NCBI RefSeq assembly: GCF_018408575.1 | Contig: NZ_AP023418.1 | Span: 806,001-870,000, forward strand | Length of the DNA stretch: 64,000 bases | Origin: Vescimonas coprocola | Lineage (GTDB): Bacteria > Bacillota > Clostridia > Oscillospirales > Oscillospiraceae | Reading direction: 5' to 3' | Part shown: piece by piece, positions 42,615 through 52,242 of the stretch | Position numbering within the stretch: the stretch's first letter is position 1 | Layout: each line of letters starts with the position of its first letter | Notes under the pieces: model-generated | Seen by the model: the letters and a program-made list of their open reading frames with translations, nothing else | Database searches by the model: none | Told to the model about the DNA's origin: nothing | Made by a program: the position numbers and the translations under genes

Positions 42615-43690
42615 ATGAGCAACAAAATGGACCGTCCCCTGGTCACGGTGGACGGTAGGACGCTGATGGACCGTCCGCTGGAGCCGCCCAATTTTGTGGT
42701 GGACACGCTGATCTCTCAGGGTCTGCATATCCTGGCGGGTTCACCCAAGGTGGGCAAGTCCTGGCTGCCCTGTGGCTGGCGGTGACGGTGGCCAAGGGAG
42801 AACCGGTCTGGGGAATGAGCGTGAAGCAGGGCACCACCCTCTATCTCTGCCTGGAGGACTCCGTCCTTCGCATCCAGAACCGCCTCTTCGAGATCACAGA
42901 GGACGCGCCGGACAGCGTCCATTTCTGTACGGAGTGTGCTCCCATCGGCCAGGGGCTGGAGGAGCAGGTGGAGGGCTTCCTCGTAGCTCACCCGGATACT
43001 GTTCTGGTCCTCGTCGATACGCTGCAGATGGTCCGCCCCGTCCACGATGCCACCTACGCCAATGACTACCGGGACCTGTCCGTGCTGAAGCGGCTGGCGG
43101 ACAAGCACGGCATCGCCATCCTGCTGATCCATCATCTGCGAAAGGAAACTGCCGATGATGTGTTCAACCGTATCTCCGGTACGACAGCCATCAGCGGGGC
43201 GGTGGATTCCAGTTTTACTCTGGTGGAAGATCGGCGCGGCAGCGGTAAGGCGAAGCTCTCCTGCATCGGTCGTGACATTGAATACCGGGAGTTGTCTCTG
43301 GAACGCAACGTTGAAAACGTGTGGGAGATGGTAGCAGACAGCAGAACGCAGCCGGAGCTACTGGGCGACCGGATCACCTATCTGGTCTCTGAACTGATGC
43401 GCGACCGTACGAAATTTATCGGCACTCCCACAGAGCTGTCTGAAAAAATCGACCCTGTCGGTATGGAGCGTATCTCGCCTAAGAAAGTGTCCCGCCTAAT
43501 CCTGCAAAGCCTTGACGCGCTAAGCAAAATCGGAATTTTCGGTATGGTGCGCCGCAGCAACGGGAAGCGGCTCATCGAGCTGCGCCGTGCCGAAAGTGAC
43601 GATGCCCAGGGTGTACCTGTGGTCGCCCCTGTTGACCCTGTTGGGGCGCTGTGCGGCGATTTGCGGGAGATTGCCGGGCATGGCGAGTAA
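42615..43690 (+). pseudogene. RepA-like AAA ATPase, frameshifted
   Basis: The first ~51 codons (MSNKMDRPLVTVDGRTLMDR... LHILAGSPKVGKSW, a Walker A) are in one frame. From about 42768 the protein continues one frame over (LAVTVAKGEPVWGMSVKQGTT, TLYLCLEDSVLRIQNRLFE, VLVLVDTLQMVR, AILLIHHLRKET, SGTTAISGAVDSSFTLVE). One G is missing between CTG and CCC (42765-42770), just after the Walker A lysine. It is otherwise a complete RepA/RecA-like plasmid replication ATPase (SF4-type). Either a true null mutation or an assembly error. Confidence 0.8.
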
Positions 43691-43895
43691 ACACCCGCAG
43701 GGAAAAAGAAACGCCGTTTGTGGCCATTTGTGGCCGAAAGCGGAGCGCGGGTGTTCGGTGCAGGGAAATCACCTCCTTGGAGGTGGCCAGCATCGCGTTT
43801 GTCTGGTCTGCGGCAACGCCGCTGCCCGACTTCCGCATGAATTCCGGGCAGAAGCCCGGGCCCACTTTATCTACGATTTGGAGGAAACGACATGA
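43680..43895 (+). CDS. 71-aa conserved element protein
   Basis: ATG 43680 overlaps the end of the RepA-like frame by 11 bp, and its TGA overlaps mobC by 4 bp, so it is packed as a real gene. It has CGHLWPKAERGC and LVCGNAAARLPHEFRAEARAHF, with two pairs of cysteines. I do not recognise the family. The close spacing on both sides is the main evidence. Confidence 0.55.
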   Translation: MASKHPQGKRNAVCGHLWPKAERGCSVQGNHLLGGGQHRVCLVCGNAAARLPHEFRAEARAHFIYDLEETT

Positions 43896-44203
43896 AAAAA
43901 GATGTTAAATTCAGCACCCGCATGGCGTCCACAGACCGGGAGGCCATCAAGGAGTTGGCGAAGCAGTCCGGGACGTCCATGAGCGACTACGTCACTGCCT
44001 GCTGCCTGGGAAAGCAGGTGGTGGTCATCGACGGCCTGAAAGAAGTGCTGAAGGAGCTGAAGTCCATCGGCAGAAATCTGAACCAGCTCGTCACCCTGGC
44101 GCACATGGGACGAGTGACCGTGATCGATCTGGAAAGCGTATGTCGGGCGTTCTCTGAACTCTGTGGTGCCGTTCGGATGATCCTTGAACGAAAGCGCTGG
44201 TAA
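43892..44203 (+). CDS. MobC-like mobilization protein, 103 aa
   Basis: The start is a ribbon-helix-helix-like pattern (KKDVKFSTRMASTDREAIKELAKQSGTSMSDYVTACCLG), followed by a helical tail with GRNLNQLVTLAHMGR, the usual MobC 'NLNQ' signature. MobC proteins open oriT DNA and help the relaxase. The start overlaps the 71-aa gene; the relaxase begins 3 bp after the stop codon. Confidence 0.85.
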   Translation: MKKDVKFSTRMASTDREAIKELAKQSGTSMSDYVTACCLGKQVVVIDGLKEVLKELKSIGRNLNQLVTLAHMGRVTVIDLESVCRAFSELCGAVRMILERKRW

Positions 44204-44206
44204 GCT

Positions 44207-45673
44207 ATGGCTATCATCAGCTTCACAAACTACAAGCGGGGCCAGACCACCGGATGCATGAGCGCCGTGATGCGGTATACCATGCAGGATAAAAAGACCG
44301 AGTTCGAGGGGCAGCAGTTGGTCACAGGTATCAACTGTCAGCCGGAATCTGTCTACGCGGATTTCATGACCACCAAGCGGCTCTACCACAAGACGGACGG
44401 TGTACTGTTCTATCACATGGTACAGAGCTTCCCGAAAGGCGAAGCAGTCGACCCGGTCACCGCTCACGCGGCCGCACTGAAGCTGGCCGAGTACTATGAG
44501 GGATACGAAGTTCTGGTCTGCACCCACACAGACCGTGAGCACATCCATTCCCACTTCCTCATCAACTCGGTCAATTTCGATACCGGACGGAAACTGCATA
44601 TCGCAAAGGAGCAGCTCCAGGAACTGCGGCAACGCAACGACATGGTCTGCAAGGAGTTTTCACTTCCTGTATTTCAACCCAGGGAACAAAAGCAGAAAAC
44701 AAAGACTATGACCATCGGAGAGTATCACACGGCGGCCCGCGGTCAGAGCAAGAAGCTGCAGCTCATGAATATCATCAATGACTGTATGCGCCACGCTTCC
44801 AACCGCGAGGAGTTCATTGCGCTGATGGAGAGCGAGGGCTACAAGGTTCGCTGGGAAAAGTCCCGAAAGAATATCACCTATACCACGCCGAGTGGCTGGC
44901 AGTGTCGGGACCGTTTGCTGTTCGGTGACAAATATCTAAAGGAGAACATGGAATATGAATTCAGGATCAGAGAAGAAATTATCTATGGACGAGCTCATGG
45001 CCCTGAACCGGCCCGAGCCTTCACCGCAGCCGACAGCGCAGGAGTCGAGTTCACCGATCACGCCCATTGTCATCCAGTGTCCGTTGCCGGAGGCTCTGAC
45101 GATGCTGACACAGAAGACAGAATCCATCGGGTGGGAAGTGCGTGGAATGCGGGAGTATATTCCGAACCTGAGATCACACACAGACCTGACAGCGGTGCAG
45201 AACAGCATGGCGGAGATCCAGAAATCGTTGACGGAGATGACCACTCTGCTGGAACAGGCTGGGAAGAAGAAAGAAAAGCATTCCTGCAAATGGCTGGACT
45301 GGCTTCCGGACTTCGACCTGATCGTAGTGGCCAAATGGATCGTACTGGTACTGCTCATCGTGGCGGCACTGCTGGGGATGGGGTATGGCACAGCGACAGT
45401 GGTCAGCAACATCCGCAACCTGTTTCTATGAAGCCGCTCCACGCTGGACTGTATGGTCTGGCGGTAACTGGAGCGTTACTGGATGATGGTAACGAAGATG
45501 TCGAGGAACGTTACCGCCGTATCCAGGCAGAACAGGAAGCCAAAAATATCGGCGCTGTCATCGGACTGGTGGCCGGCGTAGCCATGGTGCTCACACAGGA
45601 TGAGCAATCATCTACAGAACAGCAGTGGACCGAAGATCAGCAGGCAGAACAAACACAGCAGCAGACCATGTAA
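44207..45673 (+). CDS. Relaxase (MobA/VirD2 family), 488 aa reading frame
   Basis: The relaxase domain (1-250) has RGQTTGCMSAVMRYTMQ, the nucleophile-side Tyr motif, and a metal-binding histidine triad in TDREHIHSHFLINSVNFDTGRK (HxxxH-like, about 122-142). DNA nicking at oriT is the expected activity. After residue ~250 the frame stays open for 240 more codons, over a second gene in another frame. The tail contains GTGWEEERKAFLQ, a segment I recall from other relaxases, and ends KNIGAVIGLVAGVAMVL. The end at 45673 is what the frame shows; a real, shorter relaxase is possible. Confidence 0.8.
   Translation: MAIISFTNYKRGQTTGCMSAVMRYTMQDKKTEFEGQQLVTGINCQPESVYADFMTTKRLYHKTDGVLFYHMVQSFPKGEAVDPVTAHAAALKLAEYYEGYEVLVCTHTDREHIHSHFLINSVNFDTGRKLHIAKEQLQELRQRNDMVCKEFSLPVFQPREQKQKTKTMTIGEYHTAARGQSKKLQLMNIINDCMRHASNREEFIALMESEGYKVRWEKSRKNITYTTPSGWQCRDRLLFGDKYLKENMEYEFRIREEIIYGRAHGPEPARAFTAADSAGVEFTDHAHCHPVSVAGGSDDADTEDRIHRVGSAWNAGVYSEPEITHRPDSGAEQHGGDPEIVDGDDHSAGTGWEEERKAFLQMAGLASGLRPDRSGQMDRTGTAHRGGTAGDGVWHSDSGQQHPQPVSMKPLHAGLYGLAVTGALLDDGNEDVEERYRRIQAEQEAKNIGAVIGLVAGVAMVLTQDEQSSTEQQWTEDQQAEQTQQQTM
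44955..45431 (+). CDS. Membrane protein nested in the relaxase frame, 158 aa
   Basis: A separate start at 44955 has AAAGGAG about 10 bp upstream. The frame lies wholly inside the relaxase reading frame. The peptide is hydrophilic at first (SSPITPIVIQCPLPEALTML), then helical, with one membrane helix near the C-terminus (LIVVAKWIVLVLLIVAALLG). It has better protein character than the relaxase frame across the same bases. Its stop codon overlaps an ATG (45428) that opens an 81-aa frame in phase with the relaxase. Role unknown; small membrane proteins beside relaxases are common in these elements. Confidence 0.65.
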   Translation: MNSGSEKKLSMDELMALNRPEPSPQPTAQESSSPITPIVIQCPLPEALTMLTQKTESIGWEVRGMREYIPNLRSHTDLTAVQNSMAEIQKSLTEMTTLLEQAGKKKEKHSCKWLDWLPDFDLIVVAKWIVLVLLIVAALLGMGYGTATVVSNIRNLFL

Positions 45674-45723
45674 CGGTCTGCTATTTTTGTTGCCTGACTG
45701 TAGCGTCAGGGGAAAGGAACGAT

Positions 45724-46688
<965 letters not shown>

Positions 46689-46689
46689 C

Positions 46690-46732
46690 AAATGCCCGTT
46701 ATCGGTTGCGTGGCCGATAACGGGCATTTTTA
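46690..46732. terminator. Bidirectional terminator between tnpV and rhuM
   Basis: AAATGCCCGTTATCGG (46690-46705) pairs perfectly with CCGATAACGGGCATTT (46713-46728), 16 bp; T's follow in both directions. It separates the convergent genes. Confidence 0.88.
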
Positions 46733-46736
46733 CACT

Positions 46737-47762
46737 TTAGTTCTTTTGTTCCGTGCTGGCTACCAGACGGTCAAAGTCGCTCTGATACAGATGATCCTGA
46801 ATGACGCGGTACTGCTCAAACTCGCTTTCGGCAAAGGCTTTTGCAATGGCAGCGGTGACTTTTCCCTTATTTTGCAGAATCTCTGCATCATTGAATTGCA
46901 GAAAAGCGTCCAGCTTGGAGGCCCAATCTGCCATGGTCATGGGAATATGCCGTCTGGCCTGCCGGGTAGCATAGTCCAGATACATGGTGACGATTTCGTT
47001 CAGTTCCTGCATTTCATCCATGGATAAGTAATTTTTTGCAACGGACACATCTGCCTTGACAATCTTGCCGTCAGGAGCATTCTTCCATGAGGTCAGCCCC
47101 ATGTGTTCCTTGGTGTGATCGGCTCGTGCCATAATGACCTCTGCCGCTGTGCCGCCATGGACGGCATAGTGCATCTTATTCTGAACTGTGGCAAAGAAAT
47201 CCTTTGTGGTCTGGCTATCGAGAGAGTAGTCCACAGCAGTGGCGTAAATATCCGTAATTTTCTGATAGAAGCGCCGTTCGCTGGCCCGAATCTCCTGAAT
47301 CTCGGAAATCAGGTGATCGAAGTAGTCCTCATCAAAAATCTGCCCATTGATGAGCCTGCTCTTGTCCAGCACATACCCCTGCTTGGTGAAGGTGTCCAGC
47401 ACCTTGGTTGCCCACTGGCGGAACTGCGTGGCTCTGCCGGAATTGATCCGATAGCCTACGGCTATGATGGCGGACAGAGAGTAGAACTTATAGTGATAGG
47501 TTTTTCCGTTATCCGCAACTTGTGCAAAATTTGCACAAGTTGCATCTTCGGACAATTCACCGCTTTCATATACATTTTTCAGATGCTTTGTCACAACGCT
47601 CCGGTCTACATCAAAAAGCCGTGCAATGGCCTTTTGGGTCAGCCAAACGTCGTGATCCTGTACCCGTACCTCAATGCCATCCTCATGGGCATCTTTCGTG
47701 AACACAAGGAAATCCACTGTGCTGTTGCGGATTTGCAGTTTATCCTTCTTGGCGTCTGCCAT
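46737..47762 (-). CDS. RhuM family protein, 341 aa
   Basis: The N-terminal half has IEVRVQDHDVWLTQKAIARLFDVDRSVVTKHLKNVYESGEL, a helix-turn-helix segment of the RhuM (virulence protein of Salmonella SPI-3) family, then GKTYHYKFYSLSAIIAVGYRINSGRATQFRQWATKVL, the family core. The C-terminus is helical with LNEIVTMYLDYATRQARRHIPMTMADWASKLDAFL. The biochemical role is unknown; members are often carried by mobile elements and defence-rich regions. It follows the zinc-finger gene by 11 bp and contains a 29-nt palindrome (see findings). Confidence 0.85.
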   Translation of the reverse strand: MADAKKDKLQIRNSTVDFLVFTKDAHEDGIEVRVQDHDVWLTQKAIARLFDVDRSVVTKHLKNVYESGELSEDATCANFAQVADNGKTYHYKFYSLSAIIAVGYRINSGRATQFRQWATKVLDTFTKQGYVLDKSRLINGQIFDEDYFDHLISEIQEIRASERRFYQKITDIYATAVDYSLDSQTTKDFFATVQNKMHYAVHGGTAAEVIMARADHTKEHMGLTSWKNAPDGKIVKADVSVAKNYLSMDEMQELNEIVTMYLDYATRQARRHIPMTMADWASKLDAFLQFNDAEILQNKGKVTAAIAKAFAESEFEQYRVIQDHLYQSDFDRLVASTEQKN

Positions 47763-47773
47763 GTCGTTTCACC

Positions 47774-48682
47774 TCAATCTTCTTCGCTGGTTTTCTTCCC
47801 ACGGCTCTTATAGACATTATACTGATTCTTGCAGCGGGGACTGCAAAAAGCGGAATTGGAGCGGCTGCTCAGGAACACCTTCTGGCAGTGCTTGCACAGC
47901 CGCAGGGGCTTCTCTCCGTCCACCAGCAGGAAGCTGAACATCATCTGGATGCCCAGCAGCAGCGAATGGAAGTCCCAATAGATGGTCGGTTTGTCCAGCA
48001 GCTCAATATGATAGCTGGGCGCAATGCCGCCGAAAGCAGCCATGCCTTTGCGATACAGATTCCGGGTATCCTCATCGATCAGGTCATAATCGTTGTAGTA
48101 CAGAATAGATGTGGTCAGCGTAAAGGCCCAGTCCTTGAACTGCTGCGCCACCCAGTCATAGGCTTCAGCATACTCTCGCTGGAAGCTCATGGTTTTCGCC
48201 ATGGGTTCACTCGCAAAGGTCATGGTCAGCGCCACCATCATGTTGTCGCCGGACACGCTCCATCTGGACTCAATGCCCTTCTTGACCAGATCCAGCTGGT
48301 CAAAGGGATAGAATAGCGCCAGATAGTCCTCGGTTTCCATGGATTCTGCCTTGATGAAGTGGTTTTTCGGCAGATAGACCGCCTCATAATCCATGAAGGA
48401 CGGCGTGGTGGGCAGCGCTGTCATCAGGCCCAGCAGACCGTAATGGGTTACAAATTCCAGAATGGCCTTCTGCACCTCGTCCTCCGGGCTGCGGTTCATC
48501 ATCAGCATTCCCACATTCAGCGCATCCAGCACGATTCCCGGCGCTTCCTTCAAGGGATTATATATGTCGGGCTTGGCATTCTTCCCCGGCGTGATATACC
48601 GCTTGCCGTCTGCGGCTGTTTTCAGTTCATAGCGGTCATACCGTACCCAATGGGAACGGGACTGCTCAAAGAGATTCTTCAT
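47774..48682 (-). CDS. Zinc-finger protein of element B (DUF6076-like), 302 aa
   Basis: An uncharacterised helical N-terminal region (1-255) is followed by a treble-clef finger near the end, RLCKHCQKVFLSSRSNSAFCSPRCKNQYN (CxxC-x13-CxxxC), then a basic tail (KSRGKK). It has the same finger layout as the DUF6076-like gene of element A. GAGGAACAG before ATG 48682 is a weak ribosome-binding site. It lies between the acidic sigma-like gene and rhuM in one minus-strand operon. Function unknown. Confidence 0.7.
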   Translation of the reverse strand: MKNLFEQSRSHWVRYDRYELKTAADGKRYITPGKNAKPDIYNPLKEAPGIVLDALNVGMLMMNRSPEDEVQKAILEFVTHYGLLGLMTALPTTPSFMDYEAVYLPKNHFIKAESMETEDYLALFYPFDQLDLVKKGIESRWSVSGDNMMVALTMTFASEPMAKTMSFQREYAEAYDWVAQQFKDWAFTLTTSILYYNDYDLIDEDTRNLYRKGMAAFGGIAPSYHIELLDKPTIYWDFHSLLLGIQMMFSFLLVDGEKPLRLCKHCQKVFLSSRSNSAFCSPRCKNQYNVYKSRGKKTSEED

Positions 48683-48738
48683 GGCGCTGTTCCTCTCAAC
48701 TCGTAATCCAACTATATATTAACCGTATTACTATTGTA

Positions 48739-49671
48739 TCAACCGTCCTTGTCATCGTCAAGGGCGGCTTTCTTTTTTCTCGGTTTGGTTTTGTTTTCCC
48801 GGCGGATCACGGCATCTTTGCCCATGGTTTGCAGCAGTGCTTCATATTCCTCTACGAACTCGCGCTCCCGCAGAGTAATGCTGTAGTCCCTTTCCAGCTT
48901 TTCACTCAGATGCTCATACATCCGCCTTTGCAGCTTTTTCTGAATGGTCATACGCAACTTTCGGATATTCCGGTCGGACTGCCCACGGATGGCAGCAAGC
49001 CTTGTGGTGCTGTATTGCTTGACGAACAGGTAATACAGTACCTCCTTCTGTTCATCACTGAGGGTGAAGAAGAGCTTGGAGAGAAAACGGTTTGCTGTCA
49101 GCTCATGCAGCTCGTAGGGACAGGAGAAGATGATGTCGAGAAAATTTCCCTGACAGAGCTGGCGGAACCTTGGCAGATTCATCCAGAGGGGAGCAATTCT
49201 CGGCTCTGGCACGGCCTGAAACTCCAACGGCACATCCCCGCGCAGGTTTTCGTGGTCACGCTCCCGGCGTTCCCGATTTCTGTCCAGCTTGTTCCACTCG
49301 TCTACCACAGTCAAAAAATCCGATTCCGTCCGGGCTGCTTCCTCCAGCCGCCGCACAGCCTCTGCGCGAATTTCCCGCTTGAGCCGTTTTTCGCTGGTGG
49401 GCGCGGCTTCCTCTTCCTCGTCCTCCAGCTCGGCGGCATAGTTTCTGGGATGCTCGTCCTGCTCCAGCTCGCTTTCCAGCTCCAGCGTGCGTTCCTCTGC
49501 AAGCGCTTCCTCCAGCGATTCGTTCTCCGGCGCACCGTCCGACGCATCCTCCCAATCGGCGAAGCTATCCTCATCCATTTCAAGGTCGGCTTCCTCTATT
49601 TGCTCCTCGGTATCTTCTTCCTCATCGGAAAAATCATCATCCCACAGCAGTTCATCCTCCCATGATTCCAC
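48739..49671 (-). CDS. Acidic sigma-like DNA-binding protein of element B, 310 aa
   Basis: I start it at GTG 49671, 9 bp after GAGGAGGTG; an upstream TTG is less likely. Residues 1 to about 95 are dominated by Asp/Glu (WDDDFSDEEEDTEEQIEEAD). The middle holds a short linker with NLRGDVPLEFQAVPEPRIAPLW, and residues 190-265 form a helical HTH: FFTLSDEQKEVLYYLFVKQYSTTRLAAIRGQSDRNIRKLRMTIQKKLQRRMYEHLSE, like sigma region 4. The C-terminus is basic (RRENKTKPRKKKAALDDDKDG). The long acid domain is unusual. It probably regulates the operon it begins. Confidence 0.7.
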   Translation of the reverse strand: MESWEDELLWDDDFSDEEEDTEEQIEEADLEMDEDSFADWEDASDGAPENESLEEALAEERTLELESELEQDEHPRNYAAELEDEEEEAAPTSEKRLKREIRAEAVRRLEEAARTESDFLTVVDEWNKLDRNRERRERDHENLRGDVPLEFQAVPEPRIAPLWMNLPRFRQLCQGNFLDIIFSCPYELHELTANRFLSKLFFTLSDEQKEVLYYLFVKQYSTTRLAAIRGQSDRNIRKLRMTIQKKLQRRMYEHLSEKLERDYSITLREREFVEEYEALLQTMGKDAVIRRENKTKPRKKKAALDDDKDG

Positions 49672-49924
49672 GACAGCTTCACCTCCTCGAAAAAAATATT
49701 TTTTCTTTTTTCTCAAAAAAACAGTTCCGATTTACACCCCGTATTTCTCCTATTAGTAGAGGAAGTAATCTTAACGCAAGTTACACAGGTTACTCTCCGA
49801 GCCATCAACGAAGAAAAGGAGGATATGGGGCATGGAAAACCAACAGAAAGACACGGTTGGCTTACAGTCAACGGAACCGGATTTATTATATCAAAAACCA
49901 GCAAATTACGCAAGGAGGAAGCCT

Positions 49925-50140
49925 ATGGAGCAAACGCAACAGGAACAGTTCATCATTCGGCGCATCGGCGGCACCACCTATAAGGTAAGGGTCGCATTCA
50001 GCGAAACAGCAGCGGAGACTATGGAGGAAAAGATTCTGCGGATGATCCGCAATGAGGGGGTTACAAATGACGGTACTTGTGGTATAATGGAAGCACCACA
50101 AATGAGCCGTCAGTCTGAAAGGAGCGCCGAATGCGCATGA
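49925..50140 (+). CDS. tnpW: Transposon-encoded protein TnpW, 71 aa
   Basis: EQFIIRRIGGTTYKVRVAFSETAAETMEEKILRMIRNE matches TnpW. ATG 49925 has an AAGGAGG site 7 bp upstream. An in-frame ATG at 49832 has its own AAGGAGG site and would add 31 residues (MENQQKDTVGLQSTEP...), so both starts may be used. It overlaps tnpX by 10 bp. Function unknown; the gene is fixed upstream of the recombinase. Confidence 0.75.
   Translation: MEQTQQEQFIIRRIGGTTYKVRVAFSETAAETMEEKILRMIRNEGVTNDGTCGIMEAPQMSRQSERSAECA
50061..50088 (+). promoter_or_regulatory. Promoter inside tnpW for tnpX
   Basis: TTACAA (50061-50066), 16-bp spacer, TATAAT (50083-50088), 43 bp before the tnpX start. Confidence 0.5.
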
Positions 50141-52173
50141 AACAGACTGAGGAAAAGATCACCGCTCTGTATGAGCGGCTGAGCCGTGACGATGACAATG
50201 CTGGTGATAGCAACTCCATCGTGAATCAGAAAAAATACCTCGAAAGCTATGCCCAGCAGAGAGGCTACGCCAACTGCCGCCACTATACCGATGACGGATG
50301 GAGCGGCGGTAATTTTGACCGTCCCGCATGGAAACGGCTGGTGGCGGACATCGAGGCCGGAAAGGTTGCCCATGTCATTGTCAAGGATATGAGCCGGGCC
50401 GGTCGTGATTACCTGCAAACCGGCTTTTACACGGAGGTATTCTTCCGGCAGCACGGCGTCCACTTTGTGGCGATTGCCAACGGCGTGGACAGCGACGATC
50501 AGAACAGCGATGAGTTTGCCCCCTTCCTCAACATCATGAACGAATGGTATCTGCGCGACCTGAGCCGCAAGCAGAAAACCGCCATCCGTGTCAAGGGGGA
50601 ATCCGGCAAGCCCACCACCAACTGCGCCATTTACGGCTACAAGAAAGATCCGGAGAACAAATACCACTGGCTGATCGACGAGGAAGCGGCTGCCGTGGTG
50701 CGGCGTATTTTCCGATTGACCATCGAGGGCAAAGGTCCCTATGACATCGCCCGCATTCTGTTCGATGACAAGATCGACACCCCTGCGGTCTACTTCGGCA
50801 AGCAAAACAAGGGCATCTGGAAAAGCAAAGAGGAATTTTCCAATCCCTATAACTGGAGCGGCTATGTCGTGGGACAGATCCTCTCCAAGCCGGAGTATAT
50901 GGGGCATACGGTGAATTTCCGCTCCCACAAGCAGTCCTATAAAGATAAAAACGCCGTAATGAATCCCAAGGAGGATTGGCTGATCTTTGAAGATACCCAC
51001 GAGGCCATTGTGGACAGAGAAACATGGGAGCTTGCCCAGAAGCTCCGCAAGACGCCCAAGCGCATCGACACGCTGGGGGAAGCGAATCCGCTGACCGGCC
51101 TTTTGTACTGCGCCGACTGCGGCGAGAAGATGTATAACCACCGCTCCAAAGGCGGCACAGAGAACAATCCCTATCCATCTGACTTCTTCGATTGTTCCTC
51201 CTATACCCTCGCCCATCAGAAAAGAACTGCCGCCTGCTGCGGCCACTATATCACGACCAAAGCTCTGCGCACCCTGATTCTGGACACCATCCGCACGGTC
51301 AGCACCTTTGCAATTTCCAATCAGGCGGCGTTTATGGAAAAGGTGCGCTCTGCCTCCCAGCTCCGGCAGGTGGAAGCGGCCAAAGATGCCAAGCGAAAGC
51401 TGAGCAAGGACAAAAAGCGTATTGCTGAGCTGGACACCATCATCAAAAAGCTCTATGAATCCTTTGCTGTCGGGCGCATTACCGATGAGCGCTTTGACAG
51501 TCTGCTGGCAGATTACGAAGCCGAGCAGAAAGCGCTGCAAGCCTCTGTCGCAGAAGCAGAAGAAAAGCTGTCCGCTTTTGCGGAGGACGCCGCCCGTGTG
51601 GAGCAGTTTCTGGAGCTGGCAAGGAAGTACACGGACTTCTCCGAGCTGACTACACCCATGATCAACGAGTTTATTGAGAAAATCATCGTCCACGCCCCGG
51701 AGCGTATCGACGGTGACCGGGTGCAGGAGGTGGAGATCCACCTTCGCTTTATCGGGCAGTTTGAGCTTCCCGCACCGGAGCTGACCGAGGAAGAAATCAA
51801 GCGGCAGGAGCAGCTCAAGCGACATCGCATTAAAAGCCGGGAACGGTATCAGAAAATCAAGGCTGGTGAACACGCTGTCGGTCAGCCTTTCATGCTGACC
51901 TGCAAGTGCTGCGGGCAGGAATTTGCATCCAAACGGACGAACACCCTGTTCTGCGGCCCCAACTGCCGGGCAAAATTCTACCGGCAGGAGGCGGCAGAAA
52001 GCCGCAGCCGGGAGTGTACCTGTGAAAACTGCGGCAAGGTGTTTCCTACGACACGAAGCAGCGTCAAATACTGCTCCGATGCTTGCCGGTATGCAGCACA
52101 GATCAAGCGGCAGGGCGCACGGAAGAAAGCCTTGCGAGAAGCCAAGAATGAGGAAGAAATCAAAACATCATAA
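50131..52173 (+). CDS. tnpX: Large serine recombinase TnpX with C-terminal zinc fingers, 680 aa
   Basis: Resolvase domain: KITALYERLSRDDDNAGDSNSIVNQ with the nucleophile Ser, KDMSRAGRDYLQTGFYTEVFFRQHGVHFVAI. Recombinase domain: AIYGYKKDPENKYHWLIDEEAAAVVRRIFRL; zinc-ribbon domain CADCGEKM...FDCSSYTLA...CCGHYI (about 331-370); coiled coil about 400-490. The last ~70 residues hold two treble-clef fingers, TCKCCGQEFASKRTNTLFCGPNC and CENCGKVFPTTRSSVKYCSDAC. TnpX excises and inserts Tn4451-type elements between GA dinucleotide sites. A GGAGCG site lies upstream. The length is slightly below Tn4451 TnpX. Confidence 0.93.
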   Translation: MRMKQTEEKITALYERLSRDDDNAGDSNSIVNQKKYLESYAQQRGYANCRHYTDDGWSGGNFDRPAWKRLVADIEAGKVAHVIVKDMSRAGRDYLQTGFYTEVFFRQHGVHFVAIANGVDSDDQNSDEFAPFLNIMNEWYLRDLSRKQKTAIRVKGESGKPTTNCAIYGYKKDPENKYHWLIDEEAAAVVRRIFRLTIEGKGPYDIARILFDDKIDTPAVYFGKQNKGIWKSKEEFSNPYNWSGYVVGQILSKPEYMGHTVNFRSHKQSYKDKNAVMNPKEDWLIFEDTHEAIVDRETWELAQKLRKTPKRIDTLGEANPLTGLLYCADCGEKMYNHRSKGGTENNPYPSDFFDCSSYTLAHQKRTAACCGHYITTKALRTLILDTIRTVSTFAISNQAAFMEKVRSASQLRQVEAAKDAKRKLSKDKKRIAELDTIIKKLYESFAVGRITDERFDSLLADYEAEQKALQASVAEAEEKLSAFAEDAARVEQFLELARKYTDFSELTTPMINEFIEKIIVHAPERIDGDRVQEVEIHLRFIGQFELPAPELTEEEIKRQEQLKRHRIKSRERYQKIKAGEHAVGQPFMLTCKCCGQEFASKRTNTLFCGPNCRAKFYRQEAAESRSRECTCENCGKVFPTTRSSVKYCSDACRYAAQIKRQGARKKALREAKNEEEIKTS

Positions 52174-52242
52174 GAAAAGACACAGACGGCGGCTTGCCCC
52201 AGATCGGGCAGGCCGCCGTTTTTGCGCAGAAATGGAGGTATC

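Noticed and set aside
42615-43690. Programmed frameshift in the RepA-like gene
   Set aside because: No slippery heptamer or stimulatory hairpin at the shift; a single-base deletion explains it more simply.
45428-45673. Separate 81-aa gene at the relaxase 3' end
   Set aside because: The ATGA overlap makes it possible, but it is in phase with the relaxase and has no Shine-Dalgarno, so I kept it as part of the relaxase frame and mention it there.
50110-51873. 587-codon open frame antisense to tnpX
   Set aside because: The + frame is a clear serine recombinase with all motifs; the antisense has no recognised domain.
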